Of a stretch of 21,941 bases of DNA, positions 13,515 through 21,650 are shown piece by piece (position 1 is the stretch's first letter; every line of letters begins with the position of its first letter). The notes below the pieces were generated by a model, which saw only the letters and a list, made by a program, of their open reading frames with translations, searched no databases and was not told the DNA's origin. Origin of the DNA: JAKEGN01 sp964465665 (GTDB taxonomy: Bacteria > Pseudomonadota > Gammaproteobacteria > Steroidobacterales > Woeseiaceae); NCBI GenBank assembly GCA_964465665.1, contig CAYXKM010000267.1, forward strand, positions 1 through 21,941, written 5' to 3'. The translations under genes and the position numbers were made by a program.

Positions 13515-14636
13515 TCAACCGGCGGGCGTCGAACACATCAACGCGGCAAGAACATGATTCTCAAGGAGGCTGACGGTCTGCTGGTGCATGCCACGCTGGT
13601 TGTAGTGACGCCGCGTGACGACCGCGACGAGCGACTGGTCCGGGACATACACGATCACGTTGCCGCCATTACCCGACATGTACCAGCCAGTGAGAGGGCC
13701 ACAGGGTGAACGGTACTGGCGCCGCCAGAAAAGCAAACCGTAGTCCTGTTCCGCATCGACAGTCCGCCAGACCGACAGCACATTACTCATCCAGCCCTGC
13801 GGAACGACCTGTTGCTCACGCCAGCGGCCACCGGTAGCCACAAGCAAACCCAGCTTGGCCAGGTCACGGCTGCGCAGCCGCAGGCCGCCGCCGGTCATGA
13901 TCGCGCCGCGCGGCGAACGCGGCCATTCGTATTTCGTGATACCGAGCGGACCGAGCAGCGCGCGGTCGATGTACCGGTCGACCGGTACTCCGACAGCACG
14001 CTCGAGAATCTGGCCGAGCAGAAACACACCCGCCGTGCAATAGGAAAAAGGCCCCCTGCCGCTCCCGTCACGCTGGTAGTCGGACTTGAACGGAATGTCG
14101 ACCGCCCAACGCGACCAGTCATCGAGAGGGTACATGTTTTCTTCATTGCCGGGGCTCGCTTCGTTCCAGTCATTGCAGTCGAGTGCCGATGACATGGTCA
14201 GAAAATCGGCGAGCGTGATCTGCTGTTTCAGGGGTCCGTCGTGATCGAATGGCGCGAGATCGGCCAGCCCGGCAAAAGCAGGAGCGTCGATCGATTGCAA
14301 TGTGCCGGCCGCGAGAGCCGTGCCGACCGCCAGCGCCGTGACGGATTTCATCGCTGAACGAGTGTCGTTCAGCACTTCGGGGCCGCCCTCGCCGAAGTAC
14401 CGTTCGAAAACCAGTTTGCCGTCCTTTAGCACGAGGACGCTGGTCGTGTCGGGGAAGGAAATATCGATCAGCACCCGGTCCAAACCGGCAAGTACTTCCG
14501 GGCGTAGCCCGGCGCTTTCGGGCGCCGCGATCTCGATGCCATCGTCGGGCCCGGTCGGTGACGGCACGTCATCCGCACCGCCACACCCGGCCGCCAGGGT
14601 CATTGCGCCTATGAGGGTCAATCGGAGTCGATTCAT
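13515..14636 (-). CDS. Beta-lactamase-fold serine hydrolase, lipoprotein
   Basis: A 373-residue class C beta-lactamase/penicillin-binding-protein-fold enzyme, here probably an esterase or amide hydrolase rather than an antibiotic-resistance enzyme. The N-terminus has a lipoprotein signal with lipobox LAAGC (Cys18), so it is exported and lipid-anchored. The catalytic SxxK is Ser94-Ala-Met-Lys97 in DTRSAMKSVTAL, and the second motif is Tyr199-Cys-Thr in FSYCTAGVFLLGQILE, where Y-x-N/S is usual. The block LTMSSALDCNDW..ASPGNE is characteristic of the 6-aminohexanoate-hydrolase-like subgroup. The third motif is probably SGNGGNVIVYVPD near residue 325. It starts 3 bp after the HXXEE gene's stop, so the two are coupled. 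Substrate unknown. Confidence 0.9.
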   Translation of the reverse strand: MNRLRLTLIGAMTLAAGCGGADDVPSPTGPDDGIEIAAPESAGLRPEVLAGLDRVLIDISFPDTTSVLVLKDGKLVFERYFGEGGPEVLNDTRSAMKSVTALAVGTALAAGTLQSIDAPAFAGLADLAPFDHDGPLKQQITLADFLTMSSALDCNDWNEASPGNEENMYPLDDWSRWAVDIPFKSDYQRDGSGRGPFSYCTAGVFLLGQILERAVGVPVDRYIDRALLGPLGITKYEWPRSPRGAIMTGGGLRLRSRDLAKLGLLVATGGRWREQQVVPQGWMSNVLSVWRTVDAEQDYGLLFWRRQYRSPCGPLTGWYMSGNGGNVIVYVPDQSLVAVVTRRHYNQRGMHQQTVSLLENHVLAALMCSTPAG

Positions 14637-14639
14637 GAT

Positions 14640-15038
14640 TCAGTTGAGGCGGTTTTCACGGCTCAATTGCATTGCAAGGCTAACCGAGCATATCAGCAAC
14701 AACGGCGCGGAATACACACCCGGAAAGTACGACCGCGCGGAAAACGCAAACAGCAGGTGGCCGACGCCGTTGGCAAACTCCAGTATGGTCCAGAACCAGG
14801 CGAGCCCTGCAGCATAGCTGTGCCTGTTGCGTACCGGGACCACGTAAGTCCAGATCCCGAATGCAACGATGGTACTGTTGATCACTGCGAAACCCAGCGA
14901 CAGATCGTCATTGATCAGGCCGCTTACAAACCTTGCGGGTGCCAGCACTTCCCACAGGCGGAACCAGTATTCCTCGATGGAATGCAGCGCCTGGAAAATA
15001 ACCAACAGGAGAAAAGTGCGTTGGATGCCTGCGTTCAT
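14640..15038 (-). CDS. HXXEE domain membrane protein
   Basis: A 132-residue protein with four hydrophobic segments. The motif that names the family, His-x-x-Glu-Glu, is seen in FQALHSIEEYWF near residues 19-23, and the second conserved block is EFANGVGHLLFA in the third segment. The family is uncharacterised; buried His/Glu residues in the membrane suggest metal or ion handling, but this is inference. It precedes the lipoprotein hydrolase by 3 bp, evidence for co-transcription. The ATG at 15038 is the start of the first hydrophobic block with basic residue Arg7 before it. Confidence 0.85.
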   Translation of the reverse strand: MNAGIQRTFLLLVIFQALHSIEEYWFRLWEVLAPARFVSGLINDDLSLGFAVINSTIVAFGIWTYVVPVRNRHSYAAGLAWFWTILEFANGVGHLLFAFSARSYFPGVYSAPLLLICSVSLAMQLSRENRLN

Positions 15039-15110
15039 CGGGATCTGCCAATGGACGGAATGGATGGCGAAGCATCAGATTGTCGACGATCAGGATTGTT
15101 CATCGATCAC

Positions 15111-15614
15111 TTACACGTCACGAAATCCCATGCGAACCAGCAGGATGAACTGCTGAAACGCAAACGCAATAACAAAGAAAAGACCTAGAAAAAATGGCCA
15201 CGACTTCGCCATGAGAAAGATATTGGCGACTTGCAGCAATACGCCAAGTACTGCGACGACTGTAAATGGATAGAAGATCCAGCCTTGGACCTGGTTACGT
15301 TCTGCCTCCTCCAGTTTTGTCACTTTTCGCCAATCGACGATCAGCCACACTGTGCCGAAAGTCGCGGAAAGGGCACTCAGGCTTTGCCAGATAACGCGCA
15401 GGTCGGTTGCTTCCGTATGCAGCAATGACACACCGAGTAGCGACGACAACAAGACAAAGCCGGACAGTGCAAACAGATTGGACAGCCGACGTAACTCGAG
15501 CCGGGTAAGCGAACCCAGTGAACGGCGACCAAATGCAATGATAATTCCGGAAAAACCTGCTATCGCCACGGCAACTTCCGCGAACATCAGCAGCGTTTCG
15601 TGTGCATCCGCCAT
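15111..15614 (-). CDS. Four-TM membrane protein, unknown function
   Basis: A 167-residue protein with four hydrophobic segments: MFAEVAVAIAGFSGIIIAFG, LFALSGFVLLSSLLGVSLL, a segment around LSATFGTVWLIV, and a long C-terminal VVAVLGVLLQVANIFL..FFLGLFFVIAFAFQQFILLV. The opening 'E.AV.IAGFSGI' is a pattern seen in uncharacterised proteobacterial membrane proteins, but I can give no function. The ATG at 15614 is preferred because the pattern begins there; an ATG eight codons earlier at 15638 is possible and neither has a strong ribosome-binding site. 72 bp separate it from the HXXEE gene on the same strand. Confidence 0.75.
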   Translation of the reverse strand: MADAHETLLMFAEVAVAIAGFSGIIIAFGRRSLGSLTRLELRRLSNLFALSGFVLLSSLLGVSLLHTEATDLRVIWQSLSALSATFGTVWLIVDWRKVTKLEEAERNQVQGWIFYPFTVVAVLGVLLQVANIFLMAKSWPFFLGLFFVIAFAFQQFILLVRMGFRDV

Positions 15615-15709
15615 GGCAGTGCTCGCAAAGGACGGCATCCCGATTGAGCCACACCTAGTATCTTGCGCAGCCAGAAAAGTCGCAAGTCCCGCAGGCCGGC
15701 GACGCCTGA

Positions 15710-15871
15710 TTACAGCAGCGTTCCGGCGGCAGTAGGCCCGCTCCGGTAGCTGACCTTGACCTCGTTTCCGGCGGAAGACTGGCTGCCGCTTCGACGGACG
15801 ACCGCGTCAGCACACAGAACCACGAAACCGAACCACGAAACGGATCCACGATCGTTGCGAGTCGCAGCCAT
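15710..15871 (-). CDS. Possible tiny ORF (53 aa) coupled to the H1-tailed gene
   Basis: An ATG one nucleotide after the stop of the H1-tailed gene opens a 53-codon frame ending GNEVKVSYRSGPTAAGTLL. GGA lies at a workable distance, and the tight spacing would allow translational coupling. Against it: no recognised family, unremarkable codon use, and an internal 13-bp tandem repeat (15817-15842) that changes frame with copy number. The rest of the gap down to 15639 holds only a weak hairpin with TTTT (15675-15703), possibly a terminator. Confidence 0.3.
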   Translation of the reverse strand: MAATRNDRGSVSWFGFVVLCADAVVRRSGSQSSAGNEVKVSYRSGPTAAGTLL

Positions 15872-15872
15872 A

Positions 15873-16247
15873 CTATTCCGTTTTCTGTTCCCGCTGTGAG
15901 CGTGTGCCACGATCTGGCTTTTTTGCCGCACTTTTCCTGGCCGGTTTCCCGGCCTTCTTGCGCGGCTTTTTTGCCGCGTGTGTCTTCGATACCTGTTTCT
16001 TGTCCTTTTTCACGGCTTTGAGAATTCTGCGAGCTTTCAGCATGTCGGCAGACATCGGCAGGGACAGTGCTTCCGCAGCCAGCAGTTTGGCTTCGGCAGC
16101 CGAGATGTCGGGATGCAGCTTCAGCAACTCGCGTACCGCTTCCGAGATCAATTCCGCGTATTCACGTTTTGAGATCTGTTTGCCGGCCTTCTTCAGCCCC
16201 GCTTTCAGCGCATCGATACCGATCCTGTTGAGTACTGATTCCCACAT
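15873..16247 (-). CDS. Small protein with histone-H1-like basic tail
   Basis: A 124-residue protein in two parts. Residues 1-76 are helical and mixed in charge (MWESVLNRIGIDALKAGLKK, then REYAELISEAVRELL and SAAEAKLLAAEALS). Residues 77-124 are extremely basic and rich in Lys, Ala, Pro and Arg, with repeats of the AAKKPRKKAGKPARKSAAKK kind seen in eukaryotic H1 and in bacterial H1-like proteins such as AlgP/AlgR3 and HctB. DNA or RNA binding through the tail is a reasonable inference; the N-terminal part matches nothing I know. GGGGA lies upstream of the ATG. A single gene, with a possible tiny ORF just behind. Confidence 0.75.
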   Translation of the reverse strand: MWESVLNRIGIDALKAGLKKAGKQISKREYAELISEAVRELLKLHPDISAAEAKLLAAEALSLPMSADMLKARRILKAVKKDKKQVSKTHAAKKPRKKAGKPARKSAAKKPDRGTRSQREQKTE

Positions 16248-16311
16248 GGTCTGCTATTTCCCCGAAAAATCCGGCAATTTACGCATCCGCCTGTCCGTTC
16301 GCCCAGCCGAT

Positions 16312-16746
16312 TCAAACCGCTTTCGATAAATCGGCGATTGAAAAGTGATGGCTCGATATATCAAAGCCATGACGCAAATAGAACCTGTGTGCACCGAACC
16401 TTTGCACACCGGAATCCAGGTGCAACTGTTGGCAGCCGAGCTCACGCGCGTGGCCCTTGAACCACTCGATCATCCTGGCACCCGCCCCGGTGGACCGATG
16501 GCGCTCCGCCGTCACGAGATCGTCGATATAAATGTGTTTCCCCCAAGCGAGCTTGGTTGACATCACGTATCCCGCGACGCACAGGATCTCGCCGTCCGAT
16601 TCCACGTAGGCGATGCGGTAACCGTCCTTTTGTTGCTCCCGGAGCTTCGCAATCAGGCCCTCCCTGGTGAACGCCGTCCTCAGTTCGAGCAACACGTCGC
16701 TGATCAATTCGAGTTCGGCTTCCGACCGGGCAATCCTGATTTGCAT
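16312..16746 (-). CDS. GNAT family N-acetyltransferase
   Basis: A 144-residue single GNAT domain: MQIRIARSEAELELISDVLLEL at the start (first strand and helix), GYVMSTKLAWGKHIYIDDLVT (central strand pair), the acetyl-CoA loop AERHRSTGAGARMIEWF with R-x-x-G-x-G-like spacing, and the C-terminal GAHRFYLRHGFDISSHHF. This resembles small acetyltransferases of the PhnO or aminoglycoside-like type; the substrate is unknown. The ATG at 16746 begins the domain, but GGAG sits better for a GTG nine bases earlier (16755), so the start could be either. It is isolated, with about 110 bp to the DUF2784 gene upstream and 64 bp to the next. Confidence 0.88.
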   Translation of the reverse strand: MQIRIARSEAELELISDVLLELRTAFTREGLIAKLREQQKDGYRIAYVESDGEILCVAGYVMSTKLAWGKHIYIDDLVTAERHRSTGAGARMIEWFKGHARELGCQQLHLDSGVQRFGAHRFYLRHGFDISSHHFSIADLSKAV

Positions 16747-16858
16747 GTTGTTCACAAAGTCCACTCCGCAACCGGAAATCCGGTGGCTGCTGAAATTATC
16801 AGAAAACATCGCTGACAGGCACGGCAACCCGGTGATGTCATCGCTTTCACATCCGGCG

Positions 16859-17278
16859 CTATGCCCACAGGAGGATCGCCGTGTAGACCAGCGCGTTGCC
16901 CACCAGTACAGAAGTGCCCGCCACGAGCTCCAGACGGCGTGGCATGCCGCCGGGATAAACCACGGTACCGATGTAATGCACGACAAAGCCACCCGCGTAT
17001 CCGGCCTGCCCTGCTCGCTTTCGCAATGCGTTCTCAGCCGGTGTCAGCGGACAGGTCCAGCTCATCAGGTTCACCAGCGACGACCACAGCACCGCGGGAA
17101 CGTGCACCCAGGCCCATGCAGAATTCTGCAGGACAAGCAATCCTCCGAACACGGCAAACACCACGAACAGAAAGTGCACGAGCAGCACGAAGTCTGCGCT
17201 TATGCGATGAAGCAAGCCGCCTGCTGAATCCGCAACTTGCGGACTCTGCGAGTAGCTCCCGTCAGGTTCGCTCGACAT
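16859..17278 (-). CDS. DUF2784 family membrane protein
   Basis: A 139-residue protein with four hydrophobic segments and the DUF2784 pattern: ISADFVLLVHFLFVVFAVFGG, then WAWVHVPAVLWSSLVNLMSW, the highly conserved CPLTPAENALRKRAGQAGYAGGF, HYIGTVVYPGGMP, and a final hydrophobic helix. Function is unknown. The start at 17278 has AAAGGA upstream and lies 17 nt inside the end of the BCCT gene, in another frame, so translation is likely coupled to it. It may thus be the fourth gene of the betaine operon, though a functional link is not established. Confidence 0.9.
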   Translation of the reverse strand: MSSEPDGSYSQSPQVADSAGGLLHRISADFVLLVHFLFVVFAVFGGLLVLQNSAWAWVHVPAVLWSSLVNLMSWTCPLTPAENALRKRAGQAGYAGGFVVHYIGTVVYPGGMPRRLELVAGTSVLVGNALVYTAILLWA

Positions 17279-18857
17279 CTCGCTTAGTCCTTTCTCTGTA
17301 CCCGCCAGGCACAAGTTCTTCGCGGAGCCCCTTGAGCAGCCCGATGCACATCAGCAGCAGGAGCACGGCAAAGGGCAGGCTCACCGATATCGTCATGGAT
17401 TGCAGTGATGCGATTCCGCCTCCGAGCATCAGGGATATCGACGCCAGCCCCGTCAGCAGGCACCAGAAAATTCTTTGCCGTACCGGTGCATCCACCTTGC
17501 CTCCGGCCGTAATGGTATCCATGACCAGAGATCCCGAGTCCGCGGACGTTACGAAGAATATTGCAATCAGCGGCACACTCATCGCCGATACGATGGATGC
17601 CAACGGCAAGCGTTCCAGCATCTTGAACAGCGCGAGCTCCGGCACCGATTCCGCAACACCGCTGTAACCACCGGCAATGAGCTGATCGACGGCCGTGCCG
17701 CCCAAGGTCCCCATCCACAGCAAGCCGATCAGCGACGGTACGATCAGCACCCATACGATGAACTCGCGAACGGTGCGACCGTAACTGATCCTGGCGATGA
17801 ACATGCCGACGAACGGCGACCAGGAAATCCACCACGCCCAGTAGAACACCGTCCAGTTGTGCAGGAATTCCGTGTCCGGCCGGCCGATCCAGTTGCTGAG
17901 CTTTGGCAAAAAATACAGGTAATTGACTGCCGAGATGCCTATCGTTGACAGGATGACCACCGTCGGTCCTGCTATGAGCACGAACAGCCACAGCGCTGCC
18001 GCGAGGACCAGGTTCACCTCGCTCAGTCGCTTCACACCGCGGTCGAGCCCGGCCATGACGGAGGCAAGCGCAATGCCGATCATTGCAACTATCAGCACAA
18101 CATTGATCGCATTTCCTGTCGGAATGCCGAACAGGTAGTGAAGTCCGCCGGCAATCTGTTCTGCACCAAGGCCAAGGGATACCGCCAGGCCAAACAGCGC
18201 AGCGAGCACGGCCACGACATCCACGATGTGACCGAATGGACCCCACACGGCGTCGCCGAACAACGGCTGAAATGCCGAGCGCAATGTCAGCGGCATGCCG
18301 CGATTGAAGCAAAAAAATGCCAGTGACAGGCCGACCACGCCGTAAATCGCCCAGGCATGCAGGCCCCAGTGAAAAATGGCCGCCGACATGCCGACGGCAC
18401 GCGCTGTCGCGATATCACCCGGATCGATACCGAGCGGCGGATGCAGCATATGGCTGACGGGTTCCAGCACACCGAAAAACATCAGGCCTATGCCAACGCC
18501 TGCCGCAAACAGCATCGCGAGCCACGCGGGGTATCCGTAGCCCGGCCTCGCATCCTGTCCACCCAGCCGGATCCTCCCGAGCCTCGAAAACGCAACCCCC
18601 AGGCAGAACACGACAAAGATGTTGACGGCGATAAGGAAAAACCAGTCGAAAGTCGACGTGATCCAGGTTCTCATGCCAACCAGAATGACCGCTGCCCGCT
18701 GTTGAAAAAGCAGCGTCACGGTCACCACGGAAACTGCCAGGATCGCCGATGCCATGAATACCGGATAATGGATGTCCATTCCCCAGCGTTGCACGTTTTG
18801 CTGCCGTACACTCGGACGGTCATCTCCGGTCAGTCGGGTCCCTGCAGTTTCTTTCAT
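17262..18857 (-). CDS. BCCT family betaine/choline/carnitine transporter
   Basis: Secondary carrier of 531 residues with twelve hydrophobic segments. Family marks: the TM3 glycine motif AAGVGIGLMFFGVLEPVSH, FHWGLHAWAIYGVVGLSLAFF, GMPLTLRSAFQPLFG, the PROSITE-type tryptophan segment WTVFYWAWWISWSPFVGMF followed by ARISYGRTVREF, and TSADSGSLVMDTITAGG in TM10. These resemble E. coli BetT-like carriers more than carnitine antiporters. The C-terminal tail is short (about 30 residues), so the long osmosensing tail of BetP or BetT is missing. The ATG overlaps the betB stop (TGATG), the mark of coupled translation. Substrate is inferred as choline or glycine betaine from the neighbour. Confidence 0.93.
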   Translation of the reverse strand: MKETAGTRLTGDDRPSVRQQNVQRWGMDIHYPVFMASAILAVSVVTVTLLFQQRAAVILVGMRTWITSTFDWFFLIAVNIFVVFCLGVAFSRLGRIRLGGQDARPGYGYPAWLAMLFAAGVGIGLMFFGVLEPVSHMLHPPLGIDPGDIATARAVGMSAAIFHWGLHAWAIYGVVGLSLAFFCFNRGMPLTLRSAFQPLFGDAVWGPFGHIVDVVAVLAALFGLAVSLGLGAEQIAGGLHYLFGIPTGNAINVVLIVAMIGIALASVMAGLDRGVKRLSEVNLVLAAALWLFVLIAGPTVVILSTIGISAVNYLYFLPKLSNWIGRPDTEFLHNWTVFYWAWWISWSPFVGMFIARISYGRTVREFIVWVLIVPSLIGLLWMGTLGGTAVDQLIAGGYSGVAESVPELALFKMLERLPLASIVSAMSVPLIAIFFVTSADSGSLVMDTITAGGKVDAPVRQRIFWCLLTGLASISLMLGGGIASLQSMTISVSLPFAVLLLLMCIGLLKGLREELVPGGYRERTKRDVERT

Positions 18858-20338
18858 CAATAGGTCCGCGGGACGTCGCCGAGATTCACGTATATGGTCT
18901 TCAGTTGGGTGTAGTACTCGATCGTCTGCAGTCCGTTTTCGCGCCCAACGCCGGACTGCTTGTATCCGCCGAAAGGCACTTCCGGCGGCGTGATATTGTA
19001 ATCATTGATCCAGACGATGCCCGCCTGGATGCGGTTCGCGACCCGGTTAGCCCTGCTGATGTCGCGGGTGAAAACAGCACCTGACAAACCGAATTGCGTT
19101 GCGTTGGCGCGCGCCAGCGCCTCCTCCTCCGACTTGAACGACAGGACCGACATCAGCGGACCGAAAACTTCGTCGCGGACGAATGGCATATCGTCGCTGC
19201 AATTTGCAAATATGGCGGGCGTAACATACAGCCCCTTTGCGAATTCTCCCTCGGTCAGCACTTCTCCGCCGCAAATGTGTCTTGCGCCACTTTTCTTCGC
19301 CGCGGCCATGTACCTGCACACTTTGTCGAAGTGCTCGCGGGAAACGAGCGGCCCGAGCTGGGTCGCGGGATCAAAGGGGTCGCCGACCCGTATGGCTTTG
19401 GTGCGCTCGCCCAGCCGTCTCACAAACTCATCGTGAATTTTCTCGTGTACGAATACCCGGGTTCCATTCGAACAGACCTGGCCGGCGGAGAAGAAATTTG
19501 CCACGAGCGTTGCATTGATGGCGTTTTCCAGGTTCGCATCGTCGAATACGAGGATCGGTGATTTGCCTCCGAGTTCCAGCGTGATCTTTTTCAGGTCCCG
19601 GGCGGCATGTGCCATCACGGCTTTTCCCGTTTCCACCGAACCGGTGAGCGTAATTTTTGCAACACCCGGATGGCCGATCAGCGCCTGGCCGCTTTCCCGC
19701 CCGCCCTGTATGACATTGAAGACACCCGGCGGCAGCCCCGCAGCAGTGTAGATCTCTGCAAGCTTAAGCGCCGTCAGCGGTGTCTGCTCCGCCGGCTTGA
19801 ATACCATCGAGTTGCCGCACGCCAGTGCCGGGCCGGACTTCCACATGGCGATCTGCATCGGGTAATTCCACGCGCCGATTCCGGCGCATACGCCCAAGGA
19901 CTCACGACGGACCATGGCGAACGCCTGTGGCGGCAAATCCACGTAGTCCCCGTGGATGGCCTGGGTTATGCCGGCAAAATACTCGATGACGTCCGCCCCG
20001 GTGGCTATGTCGACCGCCCTGGTCTCGGCGATGGGTTTTCCGGTATCCAGCGTTTCCAGCAACGCCAGCTCTTCATTGCGTTCGCGGAGCAGCGTTGCGG
20101 CTCGCCGGAGAATCGCAGACCGCTGCGCGGCCGGCGTACCGGACCAACCCGCAAATGCGTCGCGCGCACTGGCCACCGCGAGATCGATCTCCGCCGCACC
20201 CGCCGTCTCGACTTCGCAAATGACCGACTCGTTTCCCGGGTGCCGCGTGACAAAAGTCCTGCCGTCGCTGTTGGTGACGCAGCGGCCGCCGATGTAGTTT
20301 TCCTGCCTGGGCAATGTGCTTTTTGAATGGTATTGCAT
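18857..20338 (-). CDS. betB: Betaine aldehyde dehydrogenase
   Basis: Oxidises betaine aldehyde to the osmoprotectant glycine betaine with NAD(P)+. The 493 residues match BetB (E. coli 490): NYIGGRCV at the start, CAGIGAWNYPMQIAMWKSGPA, general base Glu255 in ITLELGGKS, nucleophile Cys289 in FFSAGQVCSNGTR, and the closing PFGGYKQSGVGRENG. Cytosolic. It lies between two transport genes, with 34 bp to the BCCT-like gene upstream and a 1-bp overlap with the BCCT gene downstream. Choline dehydrogenase (betA) and the regulator betI are not in the window, so the aldehyde source must be encoded elsewhere, or the enzyme may act on another amino-aldehyde. Confidence 0.95.
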   Translation of the reverse strand: MQYHSKSTLPRQENYIGGRCVTNSDGRTFVTRHPGNESVICEVETAGAAEIDLAVASARDAFAGWSGTPAAQRSAILRRAATLLRERNEELALLETLDTGKPIAETRAVDIATGADVIEYFAGITQAIHGDYVDLPPQAFAMVRRESLGVCAGIGAWNYPMQIAMWKSGPALACGNSMVFKPAEQTPLTALKLAEIYTAAGLPPGVFNVIQGGRESGQALIGHPGVAKITLTGSVETGKAVMAHAARDLKKITLELGGKSPILVFDDANLENAINATLVANFFSAGQVCSNGTRVFVHEKIHDEFVRRLGERTKAIRVGDPFDPATQLGPLVSREHFDKVCRYMAAAKKSGARHICGGEVLTEGEFAKGLYVTPAIFANCSDDMPFVRDEVFGPLMSVLSFKSEEEALARANATQFGLSGAVFTRDISRANRVANRIQAGIVWINDYNITPPEVPFGGYKQSGVGRENGLQTIEYYTQLKTIYVNLGDVPRTY

Positions 20339-20372
20339 AATTCCGGCCCCCGGCCAACCTGCGGTCAGGCTG

Positions 20373-21539
20373 TTATTGAAGTTCCCGCCGCCGCTTGATC
20401 AACAGGAAGTAAACGGCGCTGTATATGCCAACAACGACCAAACCGATCCACTCGATTTTCAGTGGCGTAAACTGGAACAGCAGTACCAGTGTCGCAAGCA
20501 TCGCCCAGTTACCGGCTACGTATCGCGCAGCGCCGAACCTTGTCACGGTAAATTCGATGTTCTGCGTATACAGGCGAATCAAGGAGTCCAGGGAATTGAC
20601 TACGAACACGATCCCGACCGTCACCATCGCCCATCGCCAGTGACTTTCAATTTCAATGTCATTGCTGAAATAGAAATATAGCACCGAAAACCATATTGCG
20701 ATGGGGATGGAGGGAACGATCAGCAACGCGGCCAGCAATTGCCGGGCTGTCAGTCCGCTGACAAACCTGGAGACGAACTGGCCGATCATGATGCTCCAGG
20801 CGAACCACCAGTAGAGATAGAACTGGTGGTGATCCGTAATCGGCGTTACAAAGTGATGGATGTTTGCAAAATAGCTGGCGATTCCTGCCATGGAGCTTGC
20901 AAGTCCGGAGATTCCCATTCCGGAAATCAGCCAGATCGCTGCGATCAGCGCGAAGAACAGCCAGATCGATGCAACGCTCAACGTTTTGACATAGCGGATA
21001 TCGGTACTCGACAGCGAGGCAAAAAGTATCACGGCTCCGACGAGGCCGAACCGCGCCGGGTCGTCGATCCCCAGGATGTAATCCGGGAGGTAGTCGAGTA
21101 ACAGGTAAGCGGTAAAAGCACAGGTGGCGATAATCACAACGTTGTTCACAAACCTGACGGCCGGGATCTCGAACAGTTTCAGTTTCGGTTCGACGATGCA
21201 GAAATAGAAGGTCGTCAGGAAATAGAATGTCCAGACGAGAAACCCCCAGAAACCGAATTCGATTGCCAGCGGGTTGGCAAAGGAGTACGGCCGCTCGGTC
21301 GCATAAACCTTGAAGTTGACCAATGGAAACATGATCAGTCCGACGTCGAGCCCCGACGTGAACAGAATCGCAATAAATGTGAAAAGAGACACCGGCATGC
21401 TGCCGGTGCAAACGACATGTCCCCAGCGGATCGTCAGCAGCAGGGACGTTGTCAGGACAACGACGATCGCAATGGACAGGATGGCTGCCACGTACTGATG
21501 ACCTCTTACTTGGGACGCTGTCCGAGCGGCGGAATGCAC
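20373..21539 (-). CDS. Divergent, shortened BCCT-like transporter
   Basis: A 388-residue membrane protein with about eleven or twelve hydrophobic segments. Two stretches align with BCCT signatures in the right order: FTSGLDVGLIMFPLVNFKVYA corresponds to the glycine-rich TM3 motif, and HHQFYLYWWFAWSIMIGQF, then SRFVSGLTARQLL, to the tryptophan segment and its following R..SG.T.R motif. The rest is poorly conserved and about 140 residues shorter than usual, with short loops, so either ends are trimmed or segments are lost. The GTG start at 21539 has weak signals; a GTG at 21491 has AGAGG in good position. Position next to betB supports a betaine-like substrate. Assignment to BCCT is by motif, moderately sure. 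Confidence 0.75.
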   Translation of the reverse strand: MHSAARTASQVRGHQYVAAILSIAIVVVLTTSLLLTIRWGHVVCTGSMPVSLFTFIAILFTSGLDVGLIMFPLVNFKVYATERPYSFANPLAIEFGFWGFLVWTFYFLTTFYFCIVEPKLKLFEIPAVRFVNNVVIIATCAFTAYLLLDYLPDYILGIDDPARFGLVGAVILFASLSSTDIRYVKTLSVASIWLFFALIAAIWLISGMGISGLASSMAGIASYFANIHHFVTPITDHHQFYLYWWFAWSIMIGQFVSRFVSGLTARQLLAALLIVPSIPIAIWFSVLYFYFSNDIEIESHWRWAMVTVGIVFVVNSLDSLIRLYTQNIEFTVTRFGAARYVAGNWAMLATLVLLFQFTPLKIEWIGLVVVGIYSAVYFLLIKRRRELQ

Positions 21540-21585
21540 CTGCAGACCGCTACGATCATCTTTGTCATGCCGTAATGCAAGATAG

Positions 21586-21614
21586 AAAAAAGGGGCGTAG
21601 ATGTTCTACGCCCC
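21586..21614 (-). terminator. Intrinsic terminator after the TonB-dependent receptor
   Basis: A perfect 10-bp stem, GGGGCGTAGA (21592-21601) and TCTACGCCCC (21605-21614), has a 3-nt loop and is followed on the minus strand by six T residues. It lies 37 nt after the receptor stop, separating that gene from the betaine block. Confidence 0.85.
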
Positions 21615-21650
21615 CTTTCCTGCTTACGCTGTCATCGATTCGCGCCGCTA

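Noticed and set aside
16861..17667. 268-codon open frame on the plus strand
   Set aside because: It is antisense to the DUF2784 and BCCT genes, which have strong family motifs; no supporting signals.
17284..18312. 342-codon open frame on the minus strand
   Set aside because: It is an alternative frame inside the BCCT gene; low-complexity Arg/His/Cys translation without motifs.
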